Source: Porphyromonas crevioricanis (GTDB lineage Bacteria; Bacteroidota; Bacteroidia; Bacteroidales; Porphyromonadaceae). Taken from it: a stretch of 64,000 nt of DNA. The notes beneath the pieces were generated by a model, which did no database searches, was not told the origin of the DNA, and saw only the letters and a list, made by a program, of their open reading frames with translations. The translations under genes and the position numbers were made by a program. Position 1 is the first letter of the stretch. The number at the start of each line of letters is the position of its first letter. The DNA lies in the NCBI RefSeq assembly GCF_900167225.1, contig NZ_FUXH01000006.1, positions 56,811 through 120,810 of the forward strand, given 5' to 3'. Below are positions 9,183-18,695 of the stretch, one piece after another.

Positions 9183-9935
9183 ATGCATGTACCACTATTT
9201 AACAACAAAAACCACATGTGGAATGAATTTTTAGCTGACCTTGAGAGCTTCGACCTTCGAGCTATTTTCAGTGCTTTTATGATTTTGTTTGTAGCTATTG
9301 ATACAATAGGAGCTATCCCTATTGTTCTTAGCCTAAAAACTCAGGGTAAAACAATCAGTCCCAACCGTATCTCCCTGTACTCCGGGGTTATGCTCATAGC
9401 TTTCCTTTTCGTTGGAGAGCCCATGCTGGGTTTCTTCGGTGTAGACATTTCCTCTTTTGGAGTAGCCGGAGCTGTCGTTCTTTTCGTATTGGCTGTGGAA
9501 ATGATTTTTGGGATACAAGTATTCAAGGATGATGGGCCGAGCAACAGTAGCACAATCGTACCTCTTGTTTTTCCCCTCTTCGCCGGAGCTGCGTCTTTCA
9601 CTACCATGCTTACCCTGCGTGCCGATGGTTTTGCCGTAATCAATATACTCTGCGCCCTGCTGATCAATGTATTGGCAATCTTCCTCATGCTTAAATATGT
9701 GGGACCGGTAGAAAAGTTTTTAGGCGAAGGTGGAGTATATATTCTGCGCAAATTCTTCGGAGTGCTGCTATTAGCTATCTCAGTGAAGTTTTTCACTGGC
9801 AATCTTCTCAAGATCATCGACATGAGTAGTTCTGCCGATGAAAGTGCAACGCGAACAGAGCAATTGCAAACGACTCCTTCCGAAGTACCAGTGCAGGCAG
9901 ACACAACTGTGCTTTCTGCTTTTCTCCGAAAGTGA
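9183..9935 (+). CDS. MarC-family integral membrane protein
   Basis: A 250-residue inner membrane protein of the MarC/UPF0056 family, whose biochemical role is not established (the original link to multiple antibiotic resistance was withdrawn). About six hydrophobic segments are visible. The first is FSAFMILFVAIDTIGAIPIV, the conserved 'D-x-x-G-x-x-P' MarC signature; a late one is FLMLKYVGPVEKFLGEGG. The start is uncertain: ATG 9183 (MHVPLFNN) or ATG 9216 (MWNEFLADL), the latter closer to family length. The tail after residue ~215 is hydrophilic (Ser/Thr/Glu-rich). No operon partner: the tRNA lies upstream and rho 288 bp downstream. Confidence 0.85.
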   Translation: MHVPLFNNKNHMWNEFLADLESFDLRAIFSAFMILFVAIDTIGAIPIVLSLKTQGKTISPNRISLYSGVMLIAFLFVGEPMLGFFGVDISSFGVAGAVVLFVLAVEMIFGIQVFKDDGPSNSSTIVPLVFPLFAGAASFTTMLTLRADGFAVINILCALLINVLAIFLMLKYVGPVEKFLGEGGVYILRKFFGVLLLAISVKFFTGNLLKIIDMSSSADESATRTEQLQTTPSEVPVQADTTVLSAFLRK

Positions 9936-9974
9936 GAGGGAATGAGTGTGCCTCGGATCCACAATCCGTATGCC

Positions 9975-10009
9975 TTTGTTCCTTATTAAGACGATATTCT
10001 ATATATTTG
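9975..10009 (+). promoter_or_regulatory. Possible promoter of rho
   Basis: TATATTTG at 10002-10009 matches the -7 consensus. TTTG at 9975-9978 is 23 bases upstream, slightly longer than usual. Predicted start near 10015 would give a rho leader of about 210 bases; long rho leaders used for autoregulation are known in other bacteria. Confidence 0.4.
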
Positions 10010-10223
10010 CGATGCTCAAAGGATAGAAAATGTTCCTTTGATATCGATTTTGGGGGTGAGAGCATACTATCGTATGCCAGAAGAGGTCTTTCCGAGAAAA
10101 ACAGAAAGGATGAGTCTCTTTTATTTTCAATTTGTTTTACTCGCCTAAAGTCAATTGTCAATTGCATCCCCTTCCAAAACAAAAAGAAAAAACATCAAGT
10201 ATCAATACAGATAGGAGTTCTTT

Positions 10224-12263
10224 ATGCAGAAATTCACAATAGTAGATTTGAGTGCCAAATCGGAAGAAGAGCTGAAACAAATAGCACGTGCACTGGATTT
10301 GAACTTGGACAGCAACCCTTCCAAACAGGATCTGATCTACGGTATATTGGATGAACAAGCCATTGCCATGGCCGGAGCACAGGCTGACAGACAAAAAAGC
10401 AGAGAGGAGCGACGAAATGACCGTAGGGCTCCTACCGACAACCGTAACAACAACCGCCGAGAAAACTCCGGACAAAAAGATGAAGAATCAGCTACTCCGG
10501 TAGACAATCAAAAAATACGTGCCAAGCTGGAGGCCGTAGAGAGCGTTATAGATCCCAATGTGGTTGTTGATTTGGCCAAAGAGGTAGCAGGCTCTGGGAA
10601 AAGCGTGGAAGAGATTGCTCAAGAACTTCCCAAACGCCGTCGAGGTCGTCCCTCTAAGGAAGAAGTGGCTGCTCGGGAACTTGCTCTGAACATCCTCACT
10701 CAGGCCGCATCTCAAGTACCCCAAGGTGATATGCAAGAACCAGTAGAGAGAAAGCAAATTCACCCAGCCATCCTTGATATAGAGGAAAGTAATAAACCGC
10801 AGCCAACCGCTCGCCCCAGATTTGAGTCAGAAGAGAAAGCCGAAAAAAACATTCAACCCAAGCAAGATCAGATGGGGGAAGAAAAAGCGACAGAAAGCGA
10901 AAGCACTGATCTGACTAGAATGGTATTTAAGCATAATGACTCCGGATCTTCGGTACTTGACCAAGTCTTGCCTTTCAACAGCAAACCGGTTCAGCCCAGA
11001 GTGGCTCAGTCCAAAAGAGTAGTCTCTCAGCGTGTACCATCGCATACACCCGGGACTCGCCAACAGCGGCAACAAATGGCTCAAAGCACAGTGGAACCAA
11101 TAGCACAAGAAAGCAATGAGCCATTGTATGATTTCTCCGGTATATTACAATGCACTGGCGTATTGGAGATTATGCCCGATGGATATGGATTTCTCCGCTC
11201 TTCGGACTACAATTACTTCACCTCACCGGATGATGTATACATCTCTCAACAACAGATCAAGGCCGCAGCTCTTAAAACAGGCGATGTGGTGGAAGGCACA
11301 ATCCGCCCTCCCAGAGAGGGAGAGAAGTATTTCCCCTTTGTTGACCTGATTTCTGTAAATGGTCGTAACCCGGAGGAAATCAGGGATCGTATTCCCTTTG
11401 ACCACCTCACACCTCTATTTCCTGATTCGAAATTCAAGCTCGAATGCCCCAATGTAGCCTCAGTCAACGACAAGACAGCTGTACGTATAGTAGACCTTTT
11501 CACTCCTATCGGAAAAGGGCAACGTGGTCTGATTGTAGCCCAGCCTAAGACAGGTAAAACGATGCTGCTAAAGGATATAGCCAACGCTATTTCTGCTAAC
11601 CATCCGGAGGTTTACATGATGATCCTGTTAATTGATGAACGCCCCGAAGAAGTAACCGATATGGCCCGTAATGTGGATGCCGAAGTCATTGCTTCTACAT
11701 TCGACGAACCGGCCGAACGCCATGTGAAGGTGGCCGAAATTGTGCTCAACAAAGCCAAACGCCTCGTCGAATGCGGACACGACGTAGTAATCCTACTCGA
11801 CTCCATCACCCGCCTGGCGCGTGCATACAATACAGTTCAACCGGCATCGGGCAAAGTCCTCTCCGGGGGTGTCGATGCTAATGCTCTGCAAAAACCCAAA
11901 CGGTTCTTCGGTGCTGCCCGGAATATAGAGCATGGAGGTAGCCTTACCATTTTAGCTACAGCTCTGCAGGAAACAGGATCGAAGATGGACGAGGTGATCT
12001 TTGAAGAATTTAAGGGTACAGGTAACATGGAGCTGCAATTGGATCGCAGACTTGCCAACAAACGACTGTTCCCAGCTGTTGATATTGTGTCTAGCAGCAC
12101 TCGAAGAGATGATCTAATCTTGGAAGAAACAGCACTGAACCGTATGTGGATCCTCCGTAAATATCTATCGGATATGAACCCTGTGGAAGCTCTTGAGTTC
12201 GTCAAACAACGACTTGAGATGACCGGTTCCAACATCGAGTTTTTGGCAAGTATGCAGAATTGA
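10224..12263 (+). CDS. rho: Transcription termination factor Rho with long disordered insert
   Basis: Hexameric RNA-dependent ATPase that ends transcription. 679 residues versus ~419 in E. coli. Domains: Rho_N helical domain (1-45, [18 protein letters not shown]); a low-complexity Arg/Asn/Gln/Glu-rich insert (~50-295); an RNA-binding cold-shock-like domain (~305-385, [20 protein letters not shown]); and the RecA-like ATPase with Walker [12 protein letters not shown] (~437-447), Walker [17 protein letters not shown], and the Q/R-loop region [21 protein letters not shown]. Such inserts are usual in Bacteroidota Rho, where they are thought to add RNA contacts. A 39-bp gap precedes the Bax-inhibitor gene, so cotranscription is likely. 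Confidence 0.97.
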   Translation: MQKFTIVDLSAKSEEELKQIARALDLNLDSNPSKQDLIYGILDEQAIAMAGAQADRQKSREERRNDRRAPTDNRNNNRRENSGQKDEESATPVDNQKIRAKLEAVESVIDPNVVVDLAKEVAGSGKSVEEIAQELPKRRRGRPSKEEVAARELALNILTQAASQVPQGDMQEPVERKQIHPAILDIEESNKPQPTARPRFESEEKAEKNIQPKQDQMGEEKATESESTDLTRMVFKHNDSGSSVLDQVLPFNSKPVQPRVAQSKRVVSQRVPSHTPGTRQQRQQMAQSTVEPIAQESNEPLYDFSGILQCTGVLEIMPDGYGFLRSSDYNYFTSPDDVYISQQQIKAAALKTGDVVEGTIRPPREGEKYFPFVDLISVNGRNPEEIRDRIPFDHLTPLFPDSKFKLECPNVASVNDKTAVRIVDLFTPIGKGQRGLIVAQPKTGKTMLLKDIANAISANHPEVYMMILLIDERPEEVTDMARNVDAEVIASTFDEPAERHVKVAEIVLNKAKRLVECGHDVVILLDSITRLARAYNTVQPASGKVLSGGVDANALQKPKRFFGAARNIEHGGSLTILATALQETGSKMDEVIFEEFKGTGNMELQLDRRLANKRLFPAVDIVSSSTRRDDLILEETALNRMWILRKYLSDMNPVEALEFVKQRLEMTGSNIEFLASMQN

Positions 12264-12302
12264 GTTGATGCAGTTTTCAGATAACCTACAATTGTTACAA
12301 CC

Positions 12303-13019
12303 ATGATAGATTACAATGAACAACCAACCAATCACTACGAACAGTCCTATGCGATAAGTTCGGAGGTTACTTCACGATTGATGTGCTCTGTTTTCCTATG
12401 GATGACTATAGGCTTAGGCATCAGCGCTTTGGCAGCCTATATCATACATGACAAGCAGTTCGACATTGCCTTGCTGCAGTCCAGAGGTTTGTATTTAGGC
12501 TTGTGTATTGCGGAGTTTGCCTTGGTGATGCTTCTCTCAGCAGCCATCAGACGTCTGTCTTTCGGATTAGCAACCCTCATGTTCGGGGCTTACGCCTTGC
12601 TCAATGGAGTTACGATCAGTCCGATATTACTCATGTTTACAGGTAGTTCGGTCATGACAACTTTCCTAATCACGGCCGGCACATTTGGGGCAATGGCTAT
12701 TTTGGGCTACACGACCAAGATGGATCTGAGCAAGATGGGGAAACTTCTCTATATGGCTCTCATAGGCCTATTGATAGCCATTGTGGTAAATCTTTTTGTA
12801 GGTAGCTCCATGATGGACCTTATAGTATCTGGAGCCGGAGTCTTAATCTTCACAGGCCTGACGATGTATGACGTAAACAAGCTGAGAAAGCTTTTTGGTC
12901 AGGCATATGAAGAGAACGAAGAGACACGCAAAGTAGCACTGCTGGGAGCCCTGACTCTTTACCTTGACTTTATCAACCTCTTTCTATTCGTGTTGCGCTT
13001 TTTGGGCAACAGACGATAA
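12303..13019 (+). CDS. Bax inhibitor-1 / YccA family membrane protein
   Basis: 238-residue inner membrane protein of the BI-1/YccA/TMBIM superfamily; E. coli YccA modulates FtsH, and other members act as pH-gated calcium leak channels. About seven hydrophobic segments can be seen. The family core VAILGYTTKMDLSKMGK-type text (…AMAILGYTTKMDLSKMG…) appears, as does the C-terminal signature ALTLYLDFINLFLFVLRFLG with its conserved Asp in the last helix. Length is typical. It follows rho by 39 bp and ends before a strong bidirectional terminator. Confidence 0.9.
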   Translation: MIDYNEQPTNHYEQSYAISSEVTSRLMCSVFLWMTIGLGISALAAYIIHDKQFDIALLQSRGLYLGLCIAEFALVMLLSAAIRRLSFGLATLMFGAYALLNGVTISPILLMFTGSSVMTTFLITAGTFGAMAILGYTTKMDLSKMGKLLYMALIGLLIAIVVNLFVGSSMMDLIVSGAGVLIFTGLTMYDVNKLRKLFGQAYEENEETRKVALLGALTLYLDFINLFLFVLRFLGNRR

Positions 13020-13060
13020 ACAAAGCATTCCAATTCTATGATCCGGCTCTGCCGGGCGCA

Positions 13061-13106
13061 AAAAAAGCGGCACGACCCTTTCTCCGGGTCGTGCCGCTTT
13101 TTTTTA
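13061..13106. terminator. Bidirectional terminator between the BI-1 gene and mutS2
   Basis: A-tract, 12-bp perfect stem GCGGCACGACCC / GGGTCGTGCCGC with a 7-base loop, then eight or more T. Both strands have a T-tract, so it can stop rho-BI-1 and, from the other side, mutS2 readthrough. Confidence 0.9.
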
Positions 13107-13159
13107 TAAACCTTGGAGACATGGAATCTCTTTAGAATGAGACTATTCCACAATCCCAC

Positions 13160-15730
13160 TCAGTTCAAATCGACCACAGTGATACCAGCTCCTCCGAACT
13201 GTACATGTTCATCTTTATATTGCCGTACTCCCACCACTCCACTCAAATAGTCCCGTATAGCCATCCTCAAAGCTCCGCTTCCGGTACCATGGAGAATACG
13301 CACTCGTGGAACAGATAGCTGTATGGCATCATCGACAAAATAAGCCACAGCATCAATGGCTTCGGCTGCTCTCATACCTCTCACGTCCAAATCGGCCTTA
13401 AACTGAAGCCGTTTGTTATGTATAGTATCTATCACATTGGAGTGACGTGACACTCGCGTATCACGCAGCTGCTCCTGCTGCTTATCGGCTTGCTCCTGCT
13501 CTCGCTCATTGGGTAAAAGGATCTTATCTATCGACACATTTACTTTGAGCATCCCGAGGGCTACACATACATCCCGGCTGTTAATCTCCAGTATTCGACC
13601 GAGGGCTTGCTGCCCTTTAATTTTGACCAAATCACCTACCGAAAGGTCATCCAAGCGAAGAGAACGAGGAGGAGCAACCGGAGATTGCCGCTCAGGTTCG
13701 ACAGGCAAACCAGATGTAGGGACTTTGCCCACAGCCTTACGTTCTTTGCGACGTTTTAGCTTTTCCAATTCGCGGGTATAGCGATCATCTTTGGGCTGTG
13801 AGTTGGCTGTTTCAGTCTTCCCCAATTCGGCTATTTGTCTGCGAAAATCCTCCAATTCTCTGCGAGCTTTCAAGGTCTCTTCTCGTTCGGCCTTGGCTTC
13901 TTTGATGCTTCGAACCGTCCCTTCGATGCGACTACGAGCTTCGTCCAACAAGCGTCCGGCCTCGGCAGCAGCCTCTTTGTAAAGGCGTTTGCGCTCTGTA
14001 TCAAAAGACTCCAACTGCCGGGCATACTTGTCAGCACTCTCTGTGAGGCGTTTTTCTTCCCGACGTATCTTCTCTCTCTTCGACTCCCAATAGCGTTTGT
14101 CACGGATAATATCTTGCAGATATTTATCCATATCGGTATAATCTTGCCCAACAAGCTCGGAAGCCATATCTATCACATCTTCGGGCAAACCTGTCTTGCG
14201 GGCAATCTCAATGGCAAAAGACGATCCGGGGCGACCTATGCTGAGCTTAAAAAGAGGGCGCATCTCATGTCTGTCGTAAAGCATAGCGGCATTGACGAGC
14301 CCGCGGGTATCATCGGCAAAGAGTTTGAGATTGTGGTAGTGGGTTGTTACCAAACCTCGGCAACCGGCCTGATTAAACCGATGCAAAAGGGCCTGCGCAA
14401 TAGCTCCTCCAATACGAGGTTCGGTACCCGATCCGAACTCATCGATAAGCAACAAACTGCGCTCGGAGGAAAGGCGGATAAACTCTTTCATATTCTTCAG
14501 ATGCGAGCTGTAGGTACTCAAATCATCCTCCAAACTCTGTTCATCCCCAATATCAATAGCCAGACAACCGAATATGCCTACCCGGCTGTCTGGCGAAAGA
14601 GTCGGCAACAAACCGCATTGCAGCATATATTGGACAATACCGACTGTTTTGAGACACACACTCTTTCCCCCGGCATTGGGCCCGGAAATAACCAGTATGC
14701 GATTATCGGAAGAAAGCGTAATATCCAATGGCACCACCGAACGCCCATGCTCAGATAGAGATTGCTGTAATACGGGATGAGTAGCTCCTACCCACAACAA
14801 ATCCGGCTGGGGAGATAGATGTGGTAAATTACCATTGAACTTGTGAGCAAACTTGGCCTTGGCTACAATCAGGTCGAATTGAGCCAAATAGGCAATTCCT
14901 CTTATGATCTCTTGTGCGACACTCCTAATTTGAGCAGTAGTCTGTATGAGAATACGGATAATTTCTCTACGCTCCTCTCCTTCCAGTTCTCGAAGCCTGT
15001 TGCCAGCCTCTACCACTTCAGCCGGCTCCACAAATACGGTGCGCCCGGTGGTGGATTCCCCCTGAACAATCCCACCCAAAGCTCTTTTGTGAGAAGGGAT
15101 GATCGGCAACACCACACGGCCATCCCTGACCGTAGGCATGGCGTCAGCTTCCATGTACCCTTCGGCCTTGGCATGGCGCATCGCTCGCTCTATCAAGCGA
15201 CTCATTTGCCGCTCAATCTGACTTATCTCTCGCCGAATAGTTCCTAATTCCGGTGAAGCCGTATCAGCAATCTTGCCACGTACATCAAACAGAGACGCAA
15301 TATGCCGGCTCAGATCAGGGTATGTATGACAACCGGAAAAGACCCGTTGCAGGTAAGGAACCGTTATTTCATTTTCGGGGACATTGTGTGCAGCCACAAA
15401 GGCAACAATTGCCTCTATCGACTGCATAGAGTGGAGTACCGAGAGCAGCTCCTCCTGCTCCAAGTAAGTCCCCTCGGGCCGTATCCTGCGGAGAGCCAAC
15501 CGACAGTCTGTCTCAACAATAGAAGGGATTGGGCGCGATTGCCTTATCAGCAGAAGCATTTCAGCTGTCTGATGCAGCCAGGCTTCGATAGAGGTAAAAT
15601 CGTCTGTTGCATGGAGATTTGAGACAAGTTCTTGCCCCAGTTCTGATCCGCAGTAAGAAGAGAGTAAACGACGCAGCTCATCAAAGCCAATTTTTGCCTC
15701 GAAATTCGAGGGATAAATCCGAAATGACAT
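13160..15730 (-). CDS. mutS2: MutS2 family ATPase/endonuclease
   Basis: 856 residues. MutS2 proteins suppress homologous recombination and, in Bacillus, rescue collided ribosomes. Visible: MutS core with Walker A VISGPNAGGKSVCLKTVG (~335), Walker B LLLIDEFGSGTEP, and the TTHYHNLK segment. A long charged coiled coil follows (~510-640), then a KOW-like stretch (LSVGDLVKIKGQQALGRILE). The C-terminal Smr nuclease domain (~770-856) has LDVRGMRAAEA and RILHGTGSGALR. The mismatch-recognition domain of MutS is absent, as expected. It lies 13 bp downstream of rseP on the same strand, so an rseP-mutS2 transcript is likely. Start ATG at 15730 (MSFRIYPSNFEAKIGFDELR) matches the family. Confidence 0.95.
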   Translation of the reverse strand: MSFRIYPSNFEAKIGFDELRRLLSSYCGSELGQELVSNLHATDDFTSIEAWLHQTAEMLLLIRQSRPIPSIVETDCRLALRRIRPEGTYLEQEELLSVLHSMQSIEAIVAFVAAHNVPENEITVPYLQRVFSGCHTYPDLSRHIASLFDVRGKIADTASPELGTIRREISQIERQMSRLIERAMRHAKAEGYMEADAMPTVRDGRVVLPIIPSHKRALGGIVQGESTTGRTVFVEPAEVVEAGNRLRELEGEERREIIRILIQTTAQIRSVAQEIIRGIAYLAQFDLIVAKAKFAHKFNGNLPHLSPQPDLLWVGATHPVLQQSLSEHGRSVVPLDITLSSDNRILVISGPNAGGKSVCLKTVGIVQYMLQCGLLPTLSPDSRVGIFGCLAIDIGDEQSLEDDLSTYSSHLKNMKEFIRLSSERSLLLIDEFGSGTEPRIGGAIAQALLHRFNQAGCRGLVTTHYHNLKLFADDTRGLVNAAMLYDRHEMRPLFKLSIGRPGSSFAIEIARKTGLPEDVIDMASELVGQDYTDMDKYLQDIIRDKRYWESKREKIRREEKRLTESADKYARQLESFDTERKRLYKEAAAEAGRLLDEARSRIEGTVRSIKEAKAEREETLKARRELEDFRRQIAELGKTETANSQPKDDRYTRELEKLKRRKERKAVGKVPTSGLPVEPERQSPVAPPRSLRLDDLSVGDLVKIKGQQALGRILEINSRDVCVALGMLKVNVSIDKILLPNEREQEQADKQQEQLRDTRVSRHSNVIDTIHNKRLQFKADLDVRGMRAAEAIDAVAYFVDDAIQLSVPRVRILHGTGSGALRMAIRDYLSGVVGVRQYKDEHVQFGGAGITVVDLN

Positions 15731-15743
15731 TTACCAAATGAGC

Positions 15744-17063
15744 TTAGAGGAAACGAACCAAATCCTTCACATTGGCATATATCATCAGGGCAAAGAGAAG
15801 AAACATACCTATCAACTGTGCCCGGATAAGCCATTGCTCTTTCATCTTACGTCTTGTGATCATCTCGATCAACAAAAAGACAATATGCCCACCATCCAAT
15901 GCCGGGATAGGCAAAAGGTTCATAACCGAGAGAATCACAGAGAGCAAAGCTGTCATACTCCAGAAAGCACGCCAATCCCAAACAGGAGGGAAGAGATTCC
16001 CTATACTCCCGAAACCTCCTATTTGCGAGGCCCCCTCGGGGGTAAACACATACTTCATATCCCCGATATAGCCCTTGAGCGTTGTTACACCCAACCGAAC
16101 TCCAGCCGGGACAGCCTCTATCAAATTGTAGCTGTGATGATCTACCTGATACAGCTTAGAAAGATCCATCTCCGTGAGTACACCGATTTGCCCGGCAGTA
16201 TCTATAGGAACAGAAAGATCCAAGACCTCTCCATTACGCTCAAAAGTCATGGGTACAACTTGGCCTCTACGGCTATGTATCTCTGCCCTTGCTTGGCGAA
16301 ACTCGTCCACTTTCCGCCCCTCTATGGCAAGCAGTTTGTCACCGGCTTTCAGCCCAGCACGCTCGGCTGGCTTGCCGGGAACTACCTCTCCCACTACAAA
16401 AGGGAAGCGGATGTACATCAACCCTCGGCCATCGAGCAGGAGACGCTTCATCAGATCATCTGGCATCAGCAGAGTCGTATCTACGCCCTCGCGGCGAACC
16501 TGCACACTCTCAGCCTGCGCTACCGAACGCATGAAACCAGCATCGAGAATATCGGCAGGACGACCATCTGTAGCAAGAATAATGTCTCCATCCCGGAAGC
16601 CGGCATACTCTGCCACAGGCGAAAAGGCCATACCGTTCTCTATACGAGCAGACGGGAGTTCGTCACGCCCCCAAGTGTAGATGATCCCGGCGTAGATGAC
16701 TATTGCCAACAGGAAATTGAAGACAACACCAGCAACCATGATCAAGAAGCGTTGCCAAGCCGGCTTGGAACGAAATTCGTAGGGCTGAGGAGTAGTGCCT
16801 TCGATCGAACGATCCAGCGACTCATCTATCATTCCATTAATCTTGCAATATCCTCCGAAAGGCAGCCAGCCAATCCCCCATTCCGTGTCACTCCCTTTGG
16901 GTTTGTACTTAAAAAGCGAAAACCACGGGTTGAAGAAAATATAGAACTTGTCAACTCTCACACGAAACAAGCGAGCCAACAAATAATGCCCCAACTCATG
17001 CACAAGCACCAGTATGGTGAAAGAAAGCATCAGTTGAACGAACTTGATCAATATAGTACTCAT
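15744..17063 (-). CDS. rseP: Site-2 protease RseP (intramembrane zinc metalloprotease)
   Basis: Intramembrane protease that cleaves anti-sigma factors or remnant signal peptides; inner membrane. 439 residues. The first transmembrane segment carries HELGH (His22, Glu23, His26: zinc ligands and catalytic base). Two PDZ-like regions follow in the periplasmic part (~120-290; PAERAGLKAGDKLLAIEGRK in the second). The third conserved motif MNLLPIPALDGGH supplies the zinc-binding Asp near residue 370. In many Bacteroidota rseP sits behind dxr; here the upstream gene is missing and a 420-bp non-coding stretch precedes it. Confidence 0.95.
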   Translation of the reverse strand: MSTILIKFVQLMLSFTILVLVHELGHYLLARLFRVRVDKFYIFFNPWFSLFKYKPKGSDTEWGIGWLPFGGYCKINGMIDESLDRSIEGTTPQPYEFRSKPAWQRFLIMVAGVVFNFLLAIVIYAGIIYTWGRDELPSARIENGMAFSPVAEYAGFRDGDIILATDGRPADILDAGFMRSVAQAESVQVRREGVDTTLLMPDDLMKRLLLDGRGLMYIRFPFVVGEVVPGKPAERAGLKAGDKLLAIEGRKVDEFRQARAEIHSRRGQVVPMTFERNGEVLDLSVPIDTAGQIGVLTEMDLSKLYQVDHHSYNLIEAVPAGVRLGVTTLKGYIGDMKYVFTPEGASQIGGFGSIGNLFPPVWDWRAFWSMTALLSVILSVMNLLPIPALDGGHIVFLLIEMITRRKMKEQWLIRAQLIGMFLLFALMIYANVKDLVRFL

Positions 17064-17096
17064 TGTATGTATTCGTCTTCAAACTATTAGTGCGGG

Positions 17097-17104
17097 CAAA
17101 GATA
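17097..17104 (-). promoter_or_regulatory. -7 box for rseP-mutS2
   Basis: Reverse strand TATCTTTG, consensus TAnnTTTG; predicted start near 17092, leader ~29 bases. No obvious -33 TTTG. Confidence 0.5.
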
Positions 17105-17186
17105 CGCACTTTCGGAAAGGGAGGCTTCCGGTAAAAGCAGGTCCACACAATCGAAGACCATTGCATAGGCACCAAGAGGCTATCTC

Positions 17187-17222
17187 AGCAGCTTTTTGCC
17201 GGACTTTTCAAAATGCAGCAAT
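17187..17222 (+). repeat. Short dispersed repeat, copy 2 (first at 4499)
   Basis: Shares GCTTTTTGCCGGACT-type sequence and AATGCAGCAAT with 4499-4533. It lies in the 420-bp non-coding stretch between rseP and the first T9SS cargo gene; besides this repeat and the two promoter boxes I see nothing there. Confidence 0.45.
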
Positions 17223-17350
17223 CACAAGAGCTCGAGGTAGAGAACAAAAGGAACATATTCGGATGGACAACCGAATCCAAAAGTCTATAGATAACGCAAC
17301 AAAAGCTGTATCACAAACAATCTCAACCGGCACAGAAAAGCGGAATAATA

Positions 17351-17358
17351 TACCTTTG
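17351..17358 (+). promoter_or_regulatory. -7 box for the T9SS cargo genes at 17484-20324
   Basis: TACCTTTG, full match to TAnnTTTG. Predicted start near 17363 gives a leader of about 120 bases. No good -33 element. Confidence 0.45.
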
Positions 17359-17483
17359 CCCTGCACCGACACCAAGGCAAGGTCTCTACACACCCGGAGA
17401 CAGAGACCGGCCTGCCGGAGCAACGGATACCAAGACTCTCCGGGGCCATTATGTTCTAATCTCTAAAACAGGTTTATACGAGT

Positions 17484-18686
17484 ATGAGAAAGTATTACTG
17501 GGGGTTGTTCACCCTGCTTGCAATGATCGGCTTTGGCAACTCGGCCTTAGCTCAAACGGAGACGATCTCCATTGTTTTTGGCAAAGGAATGCACAGTGAC
17601 GATGTGCGCAAAGTAGTCGTATTGTCTGCTCCGAGTGGCCCCACCGGTGAGCTGAAGCCCGATGCAGATCAATATACTTACCATGCTGTCAAGGGATCCA
17701 ACCTACGCTTCGAGGTTGCCCCCCGCAAGGGATATGTAGTCTTTGTGTGGAAGAAAGCGAACAAAGGCAACGAAAGGAAAGAAGAGTTCCCAGAGTCCTA
17801 TAGCAACACATCAATAGAGATAGAGAGAGTAGAGAACTCAATCGAGATAGAGGCTGATATATGCCGATTGATCCCTGTCGTCTTCACTACCGAGGAAGAA
17901 GGTTCGGATGGCAAAGAGGTGAATGTAGAAGAGCAAGGAGAGTTCGGCCGAGCGATTGCCCCGGAAAAAGACGGTAAGACCTACATGCTACCAGAAAATC
18001 GAGGAGCCTATTTCGATCCCAAAACAAAGGAAGGATATAATATCCTTTGCTGGTCTTTCGGTGAAGGACTGCGTTTTCCGAGCCGTCCTGACCAGTTTTA
18101 CAAGCAAAACGTTCCCGAGGACTTTTACCTACACACCCGTTTCTACAAAGACGGAGAAACTCGCACAGTCACTTTCACACAGCCTCTCACAGCCGTACTC
18201 TCCTGCTTCAACCAAGGAGAGACAGGAGGTCCCGAGATCGGCACAGGTGCCAAGGTGACACCCGGCGACCCCATCCTCTTCCAAGTAGCACCTCCAGACA
18301 ACCCCAGTGGAAAAGTGAGCCTGCATCATTGGGAAATAAACGGCCGAGAGTATGTAGACAGAAAGGGTGAATATTATATAGACAACTCCCTCTCTTGGCC
18401 TGCCGATGAAGATCTGAATGTGAAAGTCGTGCCGATGGCTGAATACACCTCTACTGAAAACATAGCCCGGCAGACTCAATTCGAATACAGCTATCTGGCA
18501 GCAAGCCGGAAAATTGTTGTCCGCACTTCTTCTGAACAAAGCATAGAGCTGCTGGACATAAGCGGCAAAAGTATTGCAACGGTGTATCCTCAAGCCGGTA
18601 GCGCAGAGATATCAGCATCAAACCTGCCAGAAGGTACCTACCTGTTGGCACAAGGACGTTGTGTAGGCAAACTCATGATCAAATAA
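17484..18686 (+). CDS. T9SS-exported protein with type-A C-terminal sorting domain, function unknown
   Basis: 400 residues. Signal peptide 1-23 (ends SALAQ). The body has repeated beta-rich units that look alike: VVVLSAPSGPTGELKPDADQY..., then IPVVFTTEEEGSDGKE..., then TVTFTQPLTAVLSCF, each followed by 'P.KG/GY.V..W' text (APRKGYVVFVWKK, KEGYNILCWSFG, VSLHHWEING). This resembles InlB-B/Listeria-type or Bacteroidota surface repeats. The last ~80 residues form a T9SS CTD: IELLDISGKSIATVY, then ASNLPEGTYLLAQGRCVGKL, ending MIK. Known biology: this domain directs secretion through the outer membrane and A-LPS anchoring. The next cargo gene follows after 9 bp. Confidence 0.85.
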   Translation: MRKYYWGLFTLLAMIGFGNSALAQTETISIVFGKGMHSDDVRKVVVLSAPSGPTGELKPDADQYTYHAVKGSNLRFEVAPRKGYVVFVWKKANKGNERKEEFPESYSNTSIEIERVENSIEIEADICRLIPVVFTTEEEGSDGKEVNVEEQGEFGRAIAPEKDGKTYMLPENRGAYFDPKTKEGYNILCWSFGEGLRFPSRPDQFYKQNVPEDFYLHTRFYKDGETRTVTFTQPLTAVLSCFNQGETGGPEIGTGAKVTPGDPILFQVAPPDNPSGKVSLHHWEINGREYVDRKGEYYIDNSLSWPADEDLNVKVVPMAEYTSTENIARQTQFEYSYLAASRKIVVRTSSEQSIELLDISGKSIATVYPQAGSAEISASNLPEGTYLLAQGRCVGKLMIK

Positions 18687-18695
18687 GAGTAGCCC

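Noticed and set aside
15738..17090. 450-codon plus-strand frame opposite rseP
   Set aside because: Antisense to a gene with HExxH, PDZ and PALDGG motifs; the plus frame is basic and His/Gln/Tyr-rich like typical shadow frames.
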